Origin: Bacteroidales bacterium
GTDB lineage: Bacteria > Bacteroidota > Bacteroidia > Bacteroidales > F082
Length of the DNA: 64,000 bases
NCBI GenBank assembly: GCA_021647205.1
Contig: JAKIVD010000009.1
Location: 62,001-126,000 of the forward strand
Reading direction: 5' to 3'
The notes below the pieces were generated by a model that was not told the origin of the DNA, searched no databases, and worked only from the letters and a program-made list of their open reading frames with translations. The position numbers and the translations under genes are program-made. Below, piece after piece: positions 27,333-36,489 of the stretch (positions are counted from its first letter, which is position 1; each line of letters opens with the position of its first letter).

Positions 27333-28313
27333 ATGAATTTCAAAAAGACTACTATAAAGTGGGGCATCACCTTGTTGACACTTGCCCTAATCTCCAGCAT
27401 CGCTTTTTATCCACTTCCCCAACAGCCCCCAATAAAATATGTGGACAGGGCAAGCGGAGAAGTAAAAACTGAAAAAGTGGCCGGCGAAAAATGGCTGGAG
27501 TGGCTATACAATAATCCATTGGGAGAACTTAGCTTGTGGGCACTGGCCAAACGAAAAGTGGTTTCGTCGGTTTATGGCAATATGATGGACAGTCCTTCTT
27601 CGGCAGAAAAAATACAGCCCTTTGTTGAGGACTTTAACATCAACTTAAGTGAAGCCCAAAAGCAGGAGTTTGATTCCTTCAACGATTTTTTTACCCGAAA
27701 GCTGAAAGCCGGGACCAGGCCGGTTGATACCGCTTCGCTGGTGGTTATTTCCCCTGCTGACGGGAAGGTGCTGGCTTACACCGATATTTCAAATACCGAT
27801 TTCATCATCAAGGGTTTTCGTTTCGATGTGTATTCTTTTTTAGATGATTCAATCCTTGCGCAAAATTATGTTGATGGCAGCCTGATTGTCATCCGCCTGG
27901 CCCCCAACGATTACCACCGTTTTCATTTCCCGCTGGGCGGGAAGGCCTCTCCCCTTCACCGAATTAAGGGTGATTATTATTCGGTCAATCCCATCGCTTT
28001 GCGCAAAATGGTTGAAATATTTGTTTTGAACAAAAGGGAATTTATCATCCTTTCAAATCCCGTTTTTGGAGATGTGGTGATGATGGAAGTGGGTGCCACC
28101 ATGGTGGGCAGTATTGTCCAGACTTATCAGGGGGAGGAAGTGATAAAAGGTCAGGAAAAAGGGTTTTTTAAATTTGGCGGTTCTACCGTGGTGCTGCTTT
28201 TTGAGAAAGGTGAAATACAAATTGATACCGACTTAGTGGCAAATACAAAGAATGGTTTTGAAACCAGCATTCTTGCCGGGCAACGGATTGGGGGTGTCAG
28301 TCAGAACAATTGA
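27333..28313 (+). CDS. psd: Phosphatidylserine decarboxylase proenzyme
   Basis: A 326-residue phosphatidylserine decarboxylase, which makes phosphatidylethanolamine at the inner membrane. An N-terminal hydrophobic segment (about 9-27) anchors it. ISPADGK (Asp143), YHRFHFP (His195/His198) and the self-cleavage motif GGST (282-285), whose Ser284 becomes the pyruvoyl group, are all present. GGST replaces the common LGST. The segment between 30 and 110 is longer than in E. coli and resembles the eukaryotic/plant-type branch. No pssA (phosphatidylserine synthase) is adjacent. Confidence 0.92.
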   Translation: MNFKKTTIKWGITLLTLALISSIAFYPLPQQPPIKYVDRASGEVKTEKVAGEKWLEWLYNNPLGELSLWALAKRKVVSSVYGNMMDSPSSAEKIQPFVEDFNINLSEAQKQEFDSFNDFFTRKLKAGTRPVDTASLVVISPADGKVLAYTDISNTDFIIKGFRFDVYSFLDDSILAQNYVDGSLIVIRLAPNDYHRFHFPLGGKASPLHRIKGDYYSVNPIALRKMVEIFVLNKREFIILSNPVFGDVVMMEVGATMVGSIVQTYQGEEVIKGQEKGFFKFGGSTVVLLFEKGEIQIDTDLVANTKNGFETSILAGQRIGGVSQNN

Positions 28314-28331
28314 CTCTTTACCTCTTTAATC

Positions 28332-28592
28332 TTAAACTATCTTCCTGTATTTAAATACATTGTACAGGATTCCTATCGTAAAAAGAATTGTCAGTAAAAT
28401 CAAATTACGGGAAGGGTTCAATATGGTTTGTGAAAAGAAATAACCAGCCGCAATGCTACTGACAACAATCATTGCCATTCTAACATTCGTGCCGGCAGCC
28501 CTGGTTTTTAGGTACTTTGCTCCAAAGACAGAGATTATCGCCCACAAAGCCAGATAGATTAAAATCGAGCCAAGCAATATTGCTAAATTCAT
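28332..28592 (-). CDS. Small integral membrane protein, unknown function
   Basis: An 86-residue hydrophobic protein with about three predicted helices (2-22, 38-58, 64-80), ending in basic YNVFKYRKIV. No family was recognised. It is convergent with psd, with 18 nt between stops, and faces away from the lipoprotein gene at 28709. Composition and hydrophobic pattern support a real gene, though without a family match this remains tentative. Confidence 0.55.
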   Translation of the reverse strand: MNLAILLGSILIYLALWAIISVFGAKYLKTRAAGTNVRMAMIVVSSIAAGYFFSQTILNPSRNLILLTILFTIGILYNVFKYRKIV

Positions 28593-28708
28593 ATCATTTA
28601 CATTCCTGTTACAATGGTAAAGATAAAAAAATAGTTTAAAGTAGGGTAAAATCTTTTTCGTGCGGTATGCTGGTGTTCAAACCAATTTTTCACTTAAACT
28701 TTCAAATC

Positions 28709-29539
28709 ATGAAAAAATTAAATGTAACAACAGCAATAATCGCAATGGTTAGTTTCGGTTTGCTGTTTAGCTCTTGTAAAAAAGACAACGTGCAAAGCGC
28801 CGACACTTCCTTTTCGAGTGACAATGCCTTTGCCGAATCCGTTTATGGAAATGTAAGCAACATTGCCGACGAAGCATACGACCTGAGTGCCGGCGGTTTA
28901 AAATCGGGGAACGATTCCAACATCTACCTGGGTCCTTGTGCTACCGTTACACTCGACACTACGGTGTACCCTTACGAGCTGATTATTGACTTTGGCGAAG
29001 TCAACTGCCTGGGCAACGACGGGCGCTACCGTCGTGGAAAAATCATCGTTACCTTCACCGGAAGGTACCGTCATCCGGGCACGGTTATTACCCACGGCTT
29101 CGACGATTACTATGTAAACGACAACAAAGTTGAAGGCACCAAAGTGGTTACCAATATGGGTTTAAACGATGCCGGAAACATGTACTACTCTATCGAAATT
29201 GTTGGTGTTATTTACAAAGCCGACAATAGCGGCACTGTTAGCTGGAACTCATCGCGTGAACGCGAGTGGGTGGAAGGAAGGAGCACCCCCAGGCTGCGCG
29301 ACGATGTCTATCACATTACAGGAACGGCAAGCGGCATCAGGCCCAACGGAAGCACCTGGGATGCTGAAATCATCAACGCTTTGCGTGTTGAACTGAATTG
29401 CCGCTGGATAGTGAAAGGAACAATTAATATTCAACCCGAAAACCGTCCGCTGCGGATACTCGACTTTGGCGATGGCGAATGCGACAACATTGCAACCGTA
29501 CTTATCAACGGCGTTACCTACACCATCTACCTGCACTAA
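28709..29539 (+). CDS. Lipoprotein of unknown function
   Basis: A 276-residue predicted lipoprotein: MKKLNVTTAIIAMVSFGLLFSSC with lipobox Cys23. Beyond that it is a beta-rich protein with repeated G-x-I/V-x-V/T strands (GKIIVTFTGRYRHPG, YHITGTASG, CRWIVKGTINI) and ends in DGECDNIATVLINGVTYTIYLH. No domain is recognised; similar lipoproteins occur across Bacteroidota. I use ATG 28709; a longer frame opening 14 codons earlier would spoil the signal peptide. The next gene, an ECF sigma factor, starts 138 nt later, but a functional link is not shown. Confidence 0.75.
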   Translation: MKKLNVTTAIIAMVSFGLLFSSCKKDNVQSADTSFSSDNAFAESVYGNVSNIADEAYDLSAGGLKSGNDSNIYLGPCATVTLDTTVYPYELIIDFGEVNCLGNDGRYRRGKIIVTFTGRYRHPGTVITHGFDDYYVNDNKVEGTKVVTNMGLNDAGNMYYSIEIVGVIYKADNSGTVSWNSSREREWVEGRSTPRLRDDVYHITGTASGIRPNGSTWDAEIINALRVELNCRWIVKGTINIQPENRPLRILDFGDGECDNIATVLINGVTYTIYLH

Positions 29540-29677
29540 TAGTGAATAAAAACCCCTGCACCTGCATCGCGTGGACCGAAATTGGGTTCGCGCTTTGCAG
29601 CTTACCGGAAACAGGCCTGAGAAACCCAACCCGAAGATATTGATTAAATTTAGCCCATAATTTAAAAACCAACTTAC

Positions 29678-30163
29678 TTGACGCGCGATCAGTTTAAATA
29701 TATTTTCGACAACTATTTTGATACTGTACGAAACTACATCTACTACCGCTCGGGCGATGATGAACTGGCAACCAATATTGCACAGGAAACCTTCATGCGC
29801 CTTTGGGAAAAACAACTGGAGGCCGGGCCGGGAAAAGTAAAAGGGCTGCTGTTCAAAATCTCCGGCGATTTGTTCGTCAGCAACTACAGAAAGCAAAAAA
29901 CCATCCAACGCTTTCGTTTAAACAGCAAACCGGAAATAAACCACCATTCGCCTGAAAAACAACTCGAATTTAAAGAACTCAAAAAAAGTTATGAAACTGC
30001 ACTGGCCGGATTGTCCGAAAAACAGCGAACCGTATTTTTAATGAGCCGGATGGAAAACCTGAAATACCACGAAATAGCCGCCACGCTTGGGCTGAGCGTG
30101 AAAGCCGTTGAAAAAAGAATGAAGCATGCCCTGGCCGCATTGAGGCAAATAATGCACAATTAA
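29678..30163 (+). CDS. ECF RNA polymerase sigma factor
   Basis: A 161-residue sigma-70 ECF factor. Region 2 is FDNYFDTVRNYIYYRSGDDELATNIAQETFMRLWEK, and region 4 contains LSEKQRTVFLMSRMENLKYHEIAATLGLSVKAVEKRMKHAL. The start must be TTG at 29678: an in-frame TAA lies five codons upstream (29663-29665) and the first ATG is inside region 2. It ends directly before the FecR gene (stop and ATG adjacent), which itself overlaps the receptor gene, forming a sigma/anti-sigma/receptor signalling unit. Confidence 0.93.
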   Translation: MTRDQFKYIFDNYFDTVRNYIYYRSGDDELATNIAQETFMRLWEKQLEAGPGKVKGLLFKISGDLFVSNYRKQKTIQRFRLNSKPEINHHSPEKQLEFKELKKSYETALAGLSEKQRTVFLMSRMENLKYHEIAATLGLSVKAVEKRMKHALAALRQIMHN

Positions 30164-31030
30164 ATGAACATAAAAAATAAAAATATTGACGCGGGCACAA
30201 ACCGCCCCGACGCAGAGAGCAACTTTTTCAACAAAGTTGAAATCGCTTACGCTAAAAGCAAAGCTGAAGTCTGGGAAATGATGGCTGCACGACTGGATGA
30301 AAAGCCAAAAAAGCGTACCGTCAAAATGCTTTCCAACCGGCTTTGGATTGGTTTGGCAGCGACCATCCTGGTGCTTGCCGGTATTTTTTCGGTGATGCGC
30401 TTTTATACCACCACCATCCACAATCCTTCCGGCCAACATCTTACGGCATATCTGCCTGATGGTTCCGGGGTTGAACTTAACGCCCAATCCACAATTAAAT
30501 TTCATCCGCTTTGGTGGCGCATTTCGAGGGAAGTGGGGTTTGAGGGTGAAGCTTTCTTCAAAGTAAAAAAGGGCAAGGCTTTTCAGGTTATTTCTACCAT
30601 GGGCAAAACCATTGTGCTGGGAACCAGCTTCAATATTTTTTCGCGCGAAGACGAATACAAGGTCAATTGTTTTACCGGGAAGGTTAAAGTGGTTTCTGTC
30701 ACAAAAAATGAAGCTGTCCTTAGTCCCGGTTACCATGCAGAAATTGAAAAAGGAGGTGCGATTAAAGTGTTTAAAAACAATGCTGCAAAAAACACAGCCT
30801 CATGGCGCAATGGCCTGTTCAGTTTTACTTCCACGCCACTGGCACTTGTTGTTCAGGAAATTGAACGGCAGTACGCCGTAAATATCAGGTTAAATGTCCG
30901 GGCAGATTACTATTACACCGGATACTTCAGCCGAAAAAAAACCGTTGAAGAAGTATTGGCTTTACTTTGTAAAACTTTTGGGCTTACTTTTGAAAAGAAA
31001 TCAGGGAACGACTTTCAAATCAACGAATGA
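30164..31030 (+). CDS. FecR-family anti-sigma factor
   Basis: A 288-residue anti-sigma factor. A short cytoplasmic N-terminus that would hold the sigma factor is followed by one transmembrane helix (about 59-77, RLWIGLAATILVLAGIFSVM), the FecR domain (YLPDGSGVELNAQSTIKFHP to the STMGKTIVLGTSFNIFS segment) and a C-terminal DUF4974/STN-binding domain (NGLFSFTSTPLALVVQEIERQY). It transmits the state of the receptor encoded next to the sigma factor encoded before it. It overlaps the receptor start by 4 nt (ATGA). Confidence 0.93.
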   Translation: MNIKNKNIDAGTNRPDAESNFFNKVEIAYAKSKAEVWEMMAARLDEKPKKRTVKMLSNRLWIGLAATILVLAGIFSVMRFYTTTIHNPSGQHLTAYLPDGSGVELNAQSTIKFHPLWWRISREVGFEGEAFFKVKKGKAFQVISTMGKTIVLGTSFNIFSREDEYKVNCFTGKVKVVSVTKNEAVLSPGYHAEIEKGGAIKVFKNNAAKNTASWRNGLFSFTSTPLALVVQEIERQYAVNIRLNVRADYYYTGYFSRKKTVEEVLALLCKTFGLTFEKKSGNDFQINE

Positions 31031-33543
31031 AGACTGACAAATTTGTTTTCTTACTTACAATACTACTAACTGCAACCGTGTCCTTCGCCCAGAAAGTCAC
31101 GGTTGACGCTGTTAACATGCCGGCAAACGAAATACTGACAAAGCTTCACAACACTTACCACATTCCCCTTTCGTTTGACGATCGTAAATTATCCCGGTAC
31201 AAAGTTACATTGCAATCAGACTTTCAATCGCCCGCAGTAGCCATCGGAAAACTGCTTGAGGGACTCCCTTTTAGCCTCGAAATACAAGACGATGTGTTTG
31301 TTATTTACCCCATCCGCAAAACAAAAAAAACGAAACTTTTCACCCTGTCGGGGAAGGTTTTGGAAAAAGGAAGCGGGGAGCCCCTGCCCTATTCACATGT
31401 CATCATCAACGGTAAGGGTATGGTTTCGGACCGGAATGGCAGCTTTGCGTTTAGCTCTTCTGTCGACAGCATTTTCAAACTGAGAGTATCGCATTTGGGT
31501 TACTACATCCTGGATACGGTTTTTCTGCCCAAACAAAGTCTGCAAATAATGTTGAGCCCATCCAGCATTGGCTTGTCAGAAATCGTCATCAAAGATCAGC
31601 GGATTGAGACCGGAACACAAATCGGGATACAGGCCGGTGTGGAAAAACTCAACCACAAGATTGCGAATTTCCTTCCCGGTTACGGCGACAACTCCATATT
31701 TAATTTGCTCAGGCTTCAACCCGGTATTCTGGCCTCGGGCGAGCAAACCAACGAACTGATTATCTGGGGAAGTTACGAAGGGCACAGCAAAGTTACTTTT
31801 GATGGTTTCACTGTTTACGGCCTGCGGAATTTCAACGACAACATCAGCACTTTTAACCCCCTGATGGCCAAAAATATTGAAGTCATGAAAGGGGGATACG
31901 ATGCTCGCTGGGGCGAACGTGTGGGTGGGGTTGTGAACATCAGCGGGAAAAACGGGAATATGGAAAAACCATCCTTTACCCTGGTGGCCAATAACATGAC
32001 ATTGAATGGGCTGGTGGAATTTCCCTTGTTTAAAAACGGTGCTTTGGTTATTGCTTTCCGGCATACTTATTACAACCTTTACAATCCTGAAGACATGAAT
32101 TTCTGGATTAGGGAAAATGACGACACCGACTCAGCAACGCGCGTTGATTACACCCTGGTTCCCGATTACCGCTTTCGCGACTTCAATGTGAAATACTCTG
32201 CAAAGATCAAAGATTCCGATCTGTTTTACATCAGCCTTTATGGTGGCAGCGATAAGTTTTCCTATTCCATCGACGAACCCATACAAAATGTAATTCTGGA
32301 CAAAAAAACCAGAGAAGAAAACACACAACTGGGGACTTCTGTTTTTTACGGGAAAACCTGGAACAAGGGTAATACTTCCAACCTGAATGTAAGTTATTCG
32401 GGGCTGGGCTCATCTTTTAGCGATGATTTAACAGTCAGGTTTCCAAATCCCAAATACAACAACAACCTAAAAAACCTTGAAAGCAATAACCTCATCCGGG
32501 AATATACTGTGGAGTTGGATAACCGTCTTTCGCTGAACCAGACCCATACGCTGGAGGGAGGTATCGGTTTTAAATTCAACGAAGTAATCCTGAAGGAAGA
32601 CACTTTCAATATCAGCCAGGTGGACATCCGGTCCAGGGCGCAGCGCATCAACCTCTTTTTGCAGGATGTGATGGCCATCGGCAAAAAGCTGACCCTAAAA
32701 GCGGGATTCCGCTACACTTATGCCTTTAACCTGAGGAAAGCTTATCCCGAACCCCGCTTGTCGTTGTCGGTAAAAGGCGGGGAATATTGGAAATTTAACC
32801 TGGCCTGGGGGCTGTACAACCAGTTTATTGCCAAAAGTGCCATTACCGACAACCTGGGAAATTACCGCTACCTGTGGGTGATTGCCAACAACGAGGACAT
32901 TCCTGTTTTACAGGCTTCCCATTTTGTGATCGGCACTTCCTTTCACCGGAACCGTTTTACGCTGAGTCTTGAAAGTTATTTTAAACACACCACCGGACTG
33001 ACCCGTTTTATTAATTTTCCGGACAAAGAGGTTCGTGAAATATCGCAGGGTGAAGGCTACAGTATCGGCCTCGATTTACTGCTGAAGAAAGATTTTAAAA
33101 AACACTCGGCCTGGATTTCTTATTCGCTGAGCAAGACCATCGAACGTTTCGATTATTTTCTGTACTTTGATTATGATGGCTACATCCGTGCACCCCAGGA
33201 CCAGGTACATGAATTAAAACTGGCGTTGTTGTTGAACTTCGACCCGTTTTTTCTTTCGACAAACTATGTTTACGGTTCGGGTTTCCCTCCCGGTTATGTT
33301 ACGCCGGAGACAAAATCGCCGGCCGAACTGACGTACAGCCGTCTTGACATTTCATTTATTTACAAATTCCTTGACAGAAAATGGAAGGGCGAGGCCGGTT
33401 TGTCCATCCTCAATTTGCTGAACACCCAAAACATCAAATATTCCAATTTCGAGCGCATCCCGGCTTACCTGACCAACACCATTAACATTTACGCCGAAGC
33501 CATCCCGTTTACGCCCACACTTTATGTGAAGATTGCGCTGTGA
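31027..33543 (+). CDS. TonB-dependent transducer/receptor with STN domain
   Basis: An 838-residue outer-membrane receptor. Signal peptide MKTDKFVFLLTILLTATVSFAQ, an N-terminal STN signalling domain (about 23-97), a carboxypeptidase-regulatory-like beta domain (LSGKVLEKGSGEPLPYSHVIINGKG), a plug (IFNLLRLQPGILASGEQTNELIIWGS...IEVMKGGYDARWGERVGGVVNI) and a 22-strand-type barrel ending ...TPTLYVKIAL. The STN domain makes it a transducer that controls the ECF factor upstream. No SusD-like lipoprotein follows, so the ligand is more likely a siderophore, metal or peptide than a SusCD glycan, but this is inference. Confidence 0.9.
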   Translation: MKTDKFVFLLTILLTATVSFAQKVTVDAVNMPANEILTKLHNTYHIPLSFDDRKLSRYKVTLQSDFQSPAVAIGKLLEGLPFSLEIQDDVFVIYPIRKTKKTKLFTLSGKVLEKGSGEPLPYSHVIINGKGMVSDRNGSFAFSSSVDSIFKLRVSHLGYYILDTVFLPKQSLQIMLSPSSIGLSEIVIKDQRIETGTQIGIQAGVEKLNHKIANFLPGYGDNSIFNLLRLQPGILASGEQTNELIIWGSYEGHSKVTFDGFTVYGLRNFNDNISTFNPLMAKNIEVMKGGYDARWGERVGGVVNISGKNGNMEKPSFTLVANNMTLNGLVEFPLFKNGALVIAFRHTYYNLYNPEDMNFWIRENDDTDSATRVDYTLVPDYRFRDFNVKYSAKIKDSDLFYISLYGGSDKFSYSIDEPIQNVILDKKTREENTQLGTSVFYGKTWNKGNTSNLNVSYSGLGSSFSDDLTVRFPNPKYNNNLKNLESNNLIREYTVELDNRLSLNQTHTLEGGIGFKFNEVILKEDTFNISQVDIRSRAQRINLFLQDVMAIGKKLTLKAGFRYTYAFNLRKAYPEPRLSLSVKGGEYWKFNLAWGLYNQFIAKSAITDNLGNYRYLWVIANNEDIPVLQASHFVIGTSFHRNRFTLSLESYFKHTTGLTRFINFPDKEVREISQGEGYSIGLDLLLKKDFKKHSAWISYSLSKTIERFDYFLYFDYDGYIRAPQDQVHELKLALLLNFDPFFLSTNYVYGSGFPPGYVTPETKSPAELTYSRLDISFIYKFLDRKWKGEAGLSILNLLNTQNIKYSNFERIPAYLTNTINIYAEAIPFTPTLYVKIAL

Positions 33544-33552
33544 GGCACATAA

Positions 33553-33579
33553 AAAAAGGTGACCTGAAGCCACCTTTTT
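33553..33579. terminator. Bidirectional terminator between convergent genes
   Basis: AAAAAGGTG (33553-33561) and CACCTTTTT (33571-33579) form a 9-bp perfect stem with a 9-nt loop. The T run serves the receptor gene on + and the A run (33551-33557) serves the 33613 gene on the minus strand. Confidence 0.85.
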
Positions 33580-33612
33580 ACTTTTCGGAATTTATTCTGT
33601 CCGATATTGTTT

Positions 33613-36489
33613 TTATGGGATGTACAATTCCTGCAAATGATTTACCTCTTTGTTTACACCAAGGTATAAATAGTACATTCCGGGCTTAAGTCCGTCAGTG
33701 GCAAAGGCATATTCAGATTCTCCTTTCGCTCCTTCAAATTGGGCAATATCCTGAATAAACTTACCCATTTCATCAGTCATAAAGACTTTTATCTTGGCTG
33801 TTTGCTCATCAAACAAGCGTACAATTGCCTTTTTCTTTGTGACCGAGACATCAGCAATTTCCAAAGTCCCCAGGTTTCTGTTTAGGGTGAACTTGAAATC
33901 AGTATTGATGTTATTGGTATCAGATGGATTACCAAAACTGAAATCGGGGGGTATGCCCGAGCCACAGTTTCCGATATAGGCCTGGTATTCGTTACCCACA
34001 CTTCCATCAGCCTTGAAACCCGGTTTTAAATCGACATAGTTACCAGCCCTCATATACACCTGTGTACCTTCTCCACCAACAATATTCCCGGTCATGGTGA
34101 TGCTGTTGGAAGCAGAGCGGAAATCATGTCCGTCAATATCAACCAAAATGGTTCTGTCAGCGGGACAGGGATCACGCAAAGTACTTTTCCAGATTCCACG
34201 GCCAAAGGTTGACGCGAGTAATTGGTCACTTCCCTCATTTATGGCCAGTTCAGTAACCGGCACATTGGGCAATTGATTATAATAGGGCTCCCAGTTGGTC
34301 GAACCCGAAGCCAGATAGAAAACGCCATAATCGGTTCCAATATAAACATTGTTATTTGCATCAACTTCAACCGACCAGACAGGAATATTGGGCAGATCAT
34401 AACTTCTGTCGTACCAGTTTGATCCGGAATCATTGGAATAATACACCTTCACCCCATCCGTATAACCGCTAAAGGTGACCCAAACCCTTGTGGAGTTTGT
34501 TGGCCTGACGCCAATATCTGATATCCGGTTGTAGGATGCCGGCCAGCCGGTGTTATTGGAAACCGTTGACCAGCTTACTCCACCATCAGCAGACATAAAC
34601 ATGTCACCTGTAGCATCATCGAAACTATCACCTCCTGCGGCATAAATTTTATTGGAGTTACTGGGGCAGGTCTTCAGTGCCCACCAACCTTTGATACCCG
34701 TTCCTCCGAGGAGTCCCTGGTCAACACCAGCATTAAATTTGCGAATTCTTGAATAACCCACATACATAATATCCGGGTTGCTGCTATTCATTTCAATTTC
34801 GGGGAAATAGCCTGGTTGAAAAATAAACGAAGGTGACGAACCCGTAAAACTGGTATATCTTAAAACCCAATTGTTTACAACAGCATAGCCTTTTGTTACA
34901 TCATTATAATTGATGATCGCATCGGCAGCATCGCAACAATAAATATGTTTAAATGCTGAGCCACTTCCTGTTTTGTACTTTACCCCATTATCCTGGCAGC
35001 CTGCCAAAATAGCGTATTGGTTAGCATCGTAATCATCCATCCCATAAAATTGCGATGTTTCTACACCGTTATAAATGTCGGTGTAACTAACCCCGTCATT
35101 AGTGCTTTTGTGAATACCCCCATCGCCAAATGCGTATAAATTTCCACCGGTAGGGTTGTATTCAACACCATGAATGTCGGGGTGGATATAGGGATCGACT
35201 CCGTTTTCCCGGTAAATGGTTGCATTTGTAAAGGTGGAGCCACTGTTTGTTGACCTGTAAGTCACCAGCCCGGCAGCAATGACAATATTCTGGTTGGTTG
35301 GTGAAACAGCCAGCCCCATGTCGTAACCGGATTGATCGCCAGTACCATCTTCTTTGCCAAGCACGTTCGGGCTGTTGCTTTGACGTGTAAAGCTGAGCCC
35401 GCTGTCATAAGAAAGATAAAAACCGCAGAAGGTATTTCCTATTGTTTTGGGCCCTGCCAGCAGATATACCCTGTGGGGGTAACCAGAGGCCTGGGTTACA
35501 GCGATCTCCACGCGTCCGCCCGCACACAGTGCGTAATCGAATGTGGCATTCGTATTCCATGTGTTCCCGGTATCGGTTGAGTAAACAAATTCGCCAACAC
35601 CGCTGGCGTAAATCCTGGACGGGTCACCGGGTTTAAACTCAATGTCATAATGTTTACCCGTACGTTCCCGTACCCAGGTATCGCCACCGTTTGTTGTTCT
35701 GTAGATTCCCTCCGAAGTGGCCGCCAATAGAATATTGGCATCGGTGGGATGCTGTACCAGCCGGTAACCTGCATAATCACCGTTGAACAGTTGTCCGGTT
35801 TGTTCCCAGGTATCTCCACCATCGTGTGATACAAGTACACCAACAGAGAGCTTATGATATCCGGCGCGAACAACGAAGTAACCAGCATTATAAGCATCTC
35901 CATCTCCGGTAAGCACATAAATGGTGTTAGGGTCAGCATGGCTCACCACAATGCCCGAAATAGCAATTGAAGGGATAAAATCAGCAAGCGGTATCCAGGT
36001 GCTTCCGCCATTAGTTGTTTTCCAAAGTCCACCGGCTGGTGTGCCAATATAAAAAATACTGGCGTTTGATGGATGAAAAGCAATTCTGTCAACCCTTCCA
36101 AGGCCGTTAATATCGGCACCCGGGTTGTCGATATTTGTTGAGCTGGGTCCAATAAAACTCCAATTGCCATTCCAGGAAAGGCTGGGGTCAAACACTTCTT
36201 CCTTCGTTGCAACCGCATCGAAAGTCCGTTGGGCAACGTTTACAAATTCACCCTCGGGGCCCAGGTGCAAAGAGGTGTAATAGGCCCAGCGGGCAAACCT
36301 TTTCTGGTACCGCTCCTTTTCATAGCTGTCAGGAATGGTTGCCATGTATTGCTCGACTGTCGCTGTAATTTCGCTGAATTTTTCTTTGCCCTCAAGAAGT
36401 GTGCTCAGGTCCTCGAACTGGGCAAAAGAAATAAGTGGTAAAAACCAGACCGAAACAGCGAACAGTTTTAAGATTATTCGTCGTTTCAT
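33613..36489 (-). CDS. Secreted BNR/VPS10-like beta-propeller protein
   Basis: A 958-residue exported protein. Signal peptide MKRRIILKLFAVSVWFLPLISFAQ, then many sortilin/BNR-type repeats (for example GGLWKTTNGGSTWIPLADF, TSEGIYRTTNGGDTWVRE, TDYGVFYLASGSTNWEP) from about 130 to 775, forming one or two propellers. A region like the 3-coathanger stack domain (GTQVYMRAGNYVDLKPGF, about 835-865) and a C-terminal T9SS-type sorting-like beta domain (LKPGMYYLYLGVN) follow. It is a surface or extracellular protein; glycosidase or adhesive roles are both possible and no catalytic site was identified. Its ATG overlaps the stop of the upstream gene in TAATG. Confidence 0.82.
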   Translation of the reverse strand: MKRRIILKLFAVSVWFLPLISFAQFEDLSTLLEGKEKFSEITATVEQYMATIPDSYEKERYQKRFARWAYYTSLHLGPEGEFVNVAQRTFDAVATKEEVFDPSLSWNGNWSFIGPSSTNIDNPGADINGLGRVDRIAFHPSNASIFYIGTPAGGLWKTTNGGSTWIPLADFIPSIAISGIVVSHADPNTIYVLTGDGDAYNAGYFVVRAGYHKLSVGVLVSHDGGDTWEQTGQLFNGDYAGYRLVQHPTDANILLAATSEGIYRTTNGGDTWVRERTGKHYDIEFKPGDPSRIYASGVGEFVYSTDTGNTWNTNATFDYALCAGGRVEIAVTQASGYPHRVYLLAGPKTIGNTFCGFYLSYDSGLSFTRQSNSPNVLGKEDGTGDQSGYDMGLAVSPTNQNIVIAAGLVTYRSTNSGSTFTNATIYRENGVDPYIHPDIHGVEYNPTGGNLYAFGDGGIHKSTNDGVSYTDIYNGVETSQFYGMDDYDANQYAILAGCQDNGVKYKTGSGSAFKHIYCCDAADAIINYNDVTKGYAVVNNWVLRYTSFTGSSPSFIFQPGYFPEIEMNSSNPDIMYVGYSRIRKFNAGVDQGLLGGTGIKGWWALKTCPSNSNKIYAAGGDSFDDATGDMFMSADGGVSWSTVSNNTGWPASYNRISDIGVRPTNSTRVWVTFSGYTDGVKVYYSNDSGSNWYDRSYDLPNIPVWSVEVDANNNVYIGTDYGVFYLASGSTNWEPYYNQLPNVPVTELAINEGSDQLLASTFGRGIWKSTLRDPCPADRTILVDIDGHDFRSASNSITMTGNIVGGEGTQVYMRAGNYVDLKPGFKADGSVGNEYQAYIGNCGSGIPPDFSFGNPSDTNNINTDFKFTLNRNLGTLEIADVSVTKKKAIVRLFDEQTAKIKVFMTDEMGKFIQDIAQFEGAKGESEYAFATDGLKPGMYYLYLGVNKEVNHLQELYIP

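Noticed and set aside
31576-32064. 162-codon antisense frame inside the TonB receptor gene
   Set aside because: Fully overlaps a well-supported gene and shows no recognisable domain.
29678-33543. SusCD polysaccharide utilisation locus
   Set aside because: No SusD-like lipoprotein or glycoside hydrolase accompanies the receptor; a terminator follows it.
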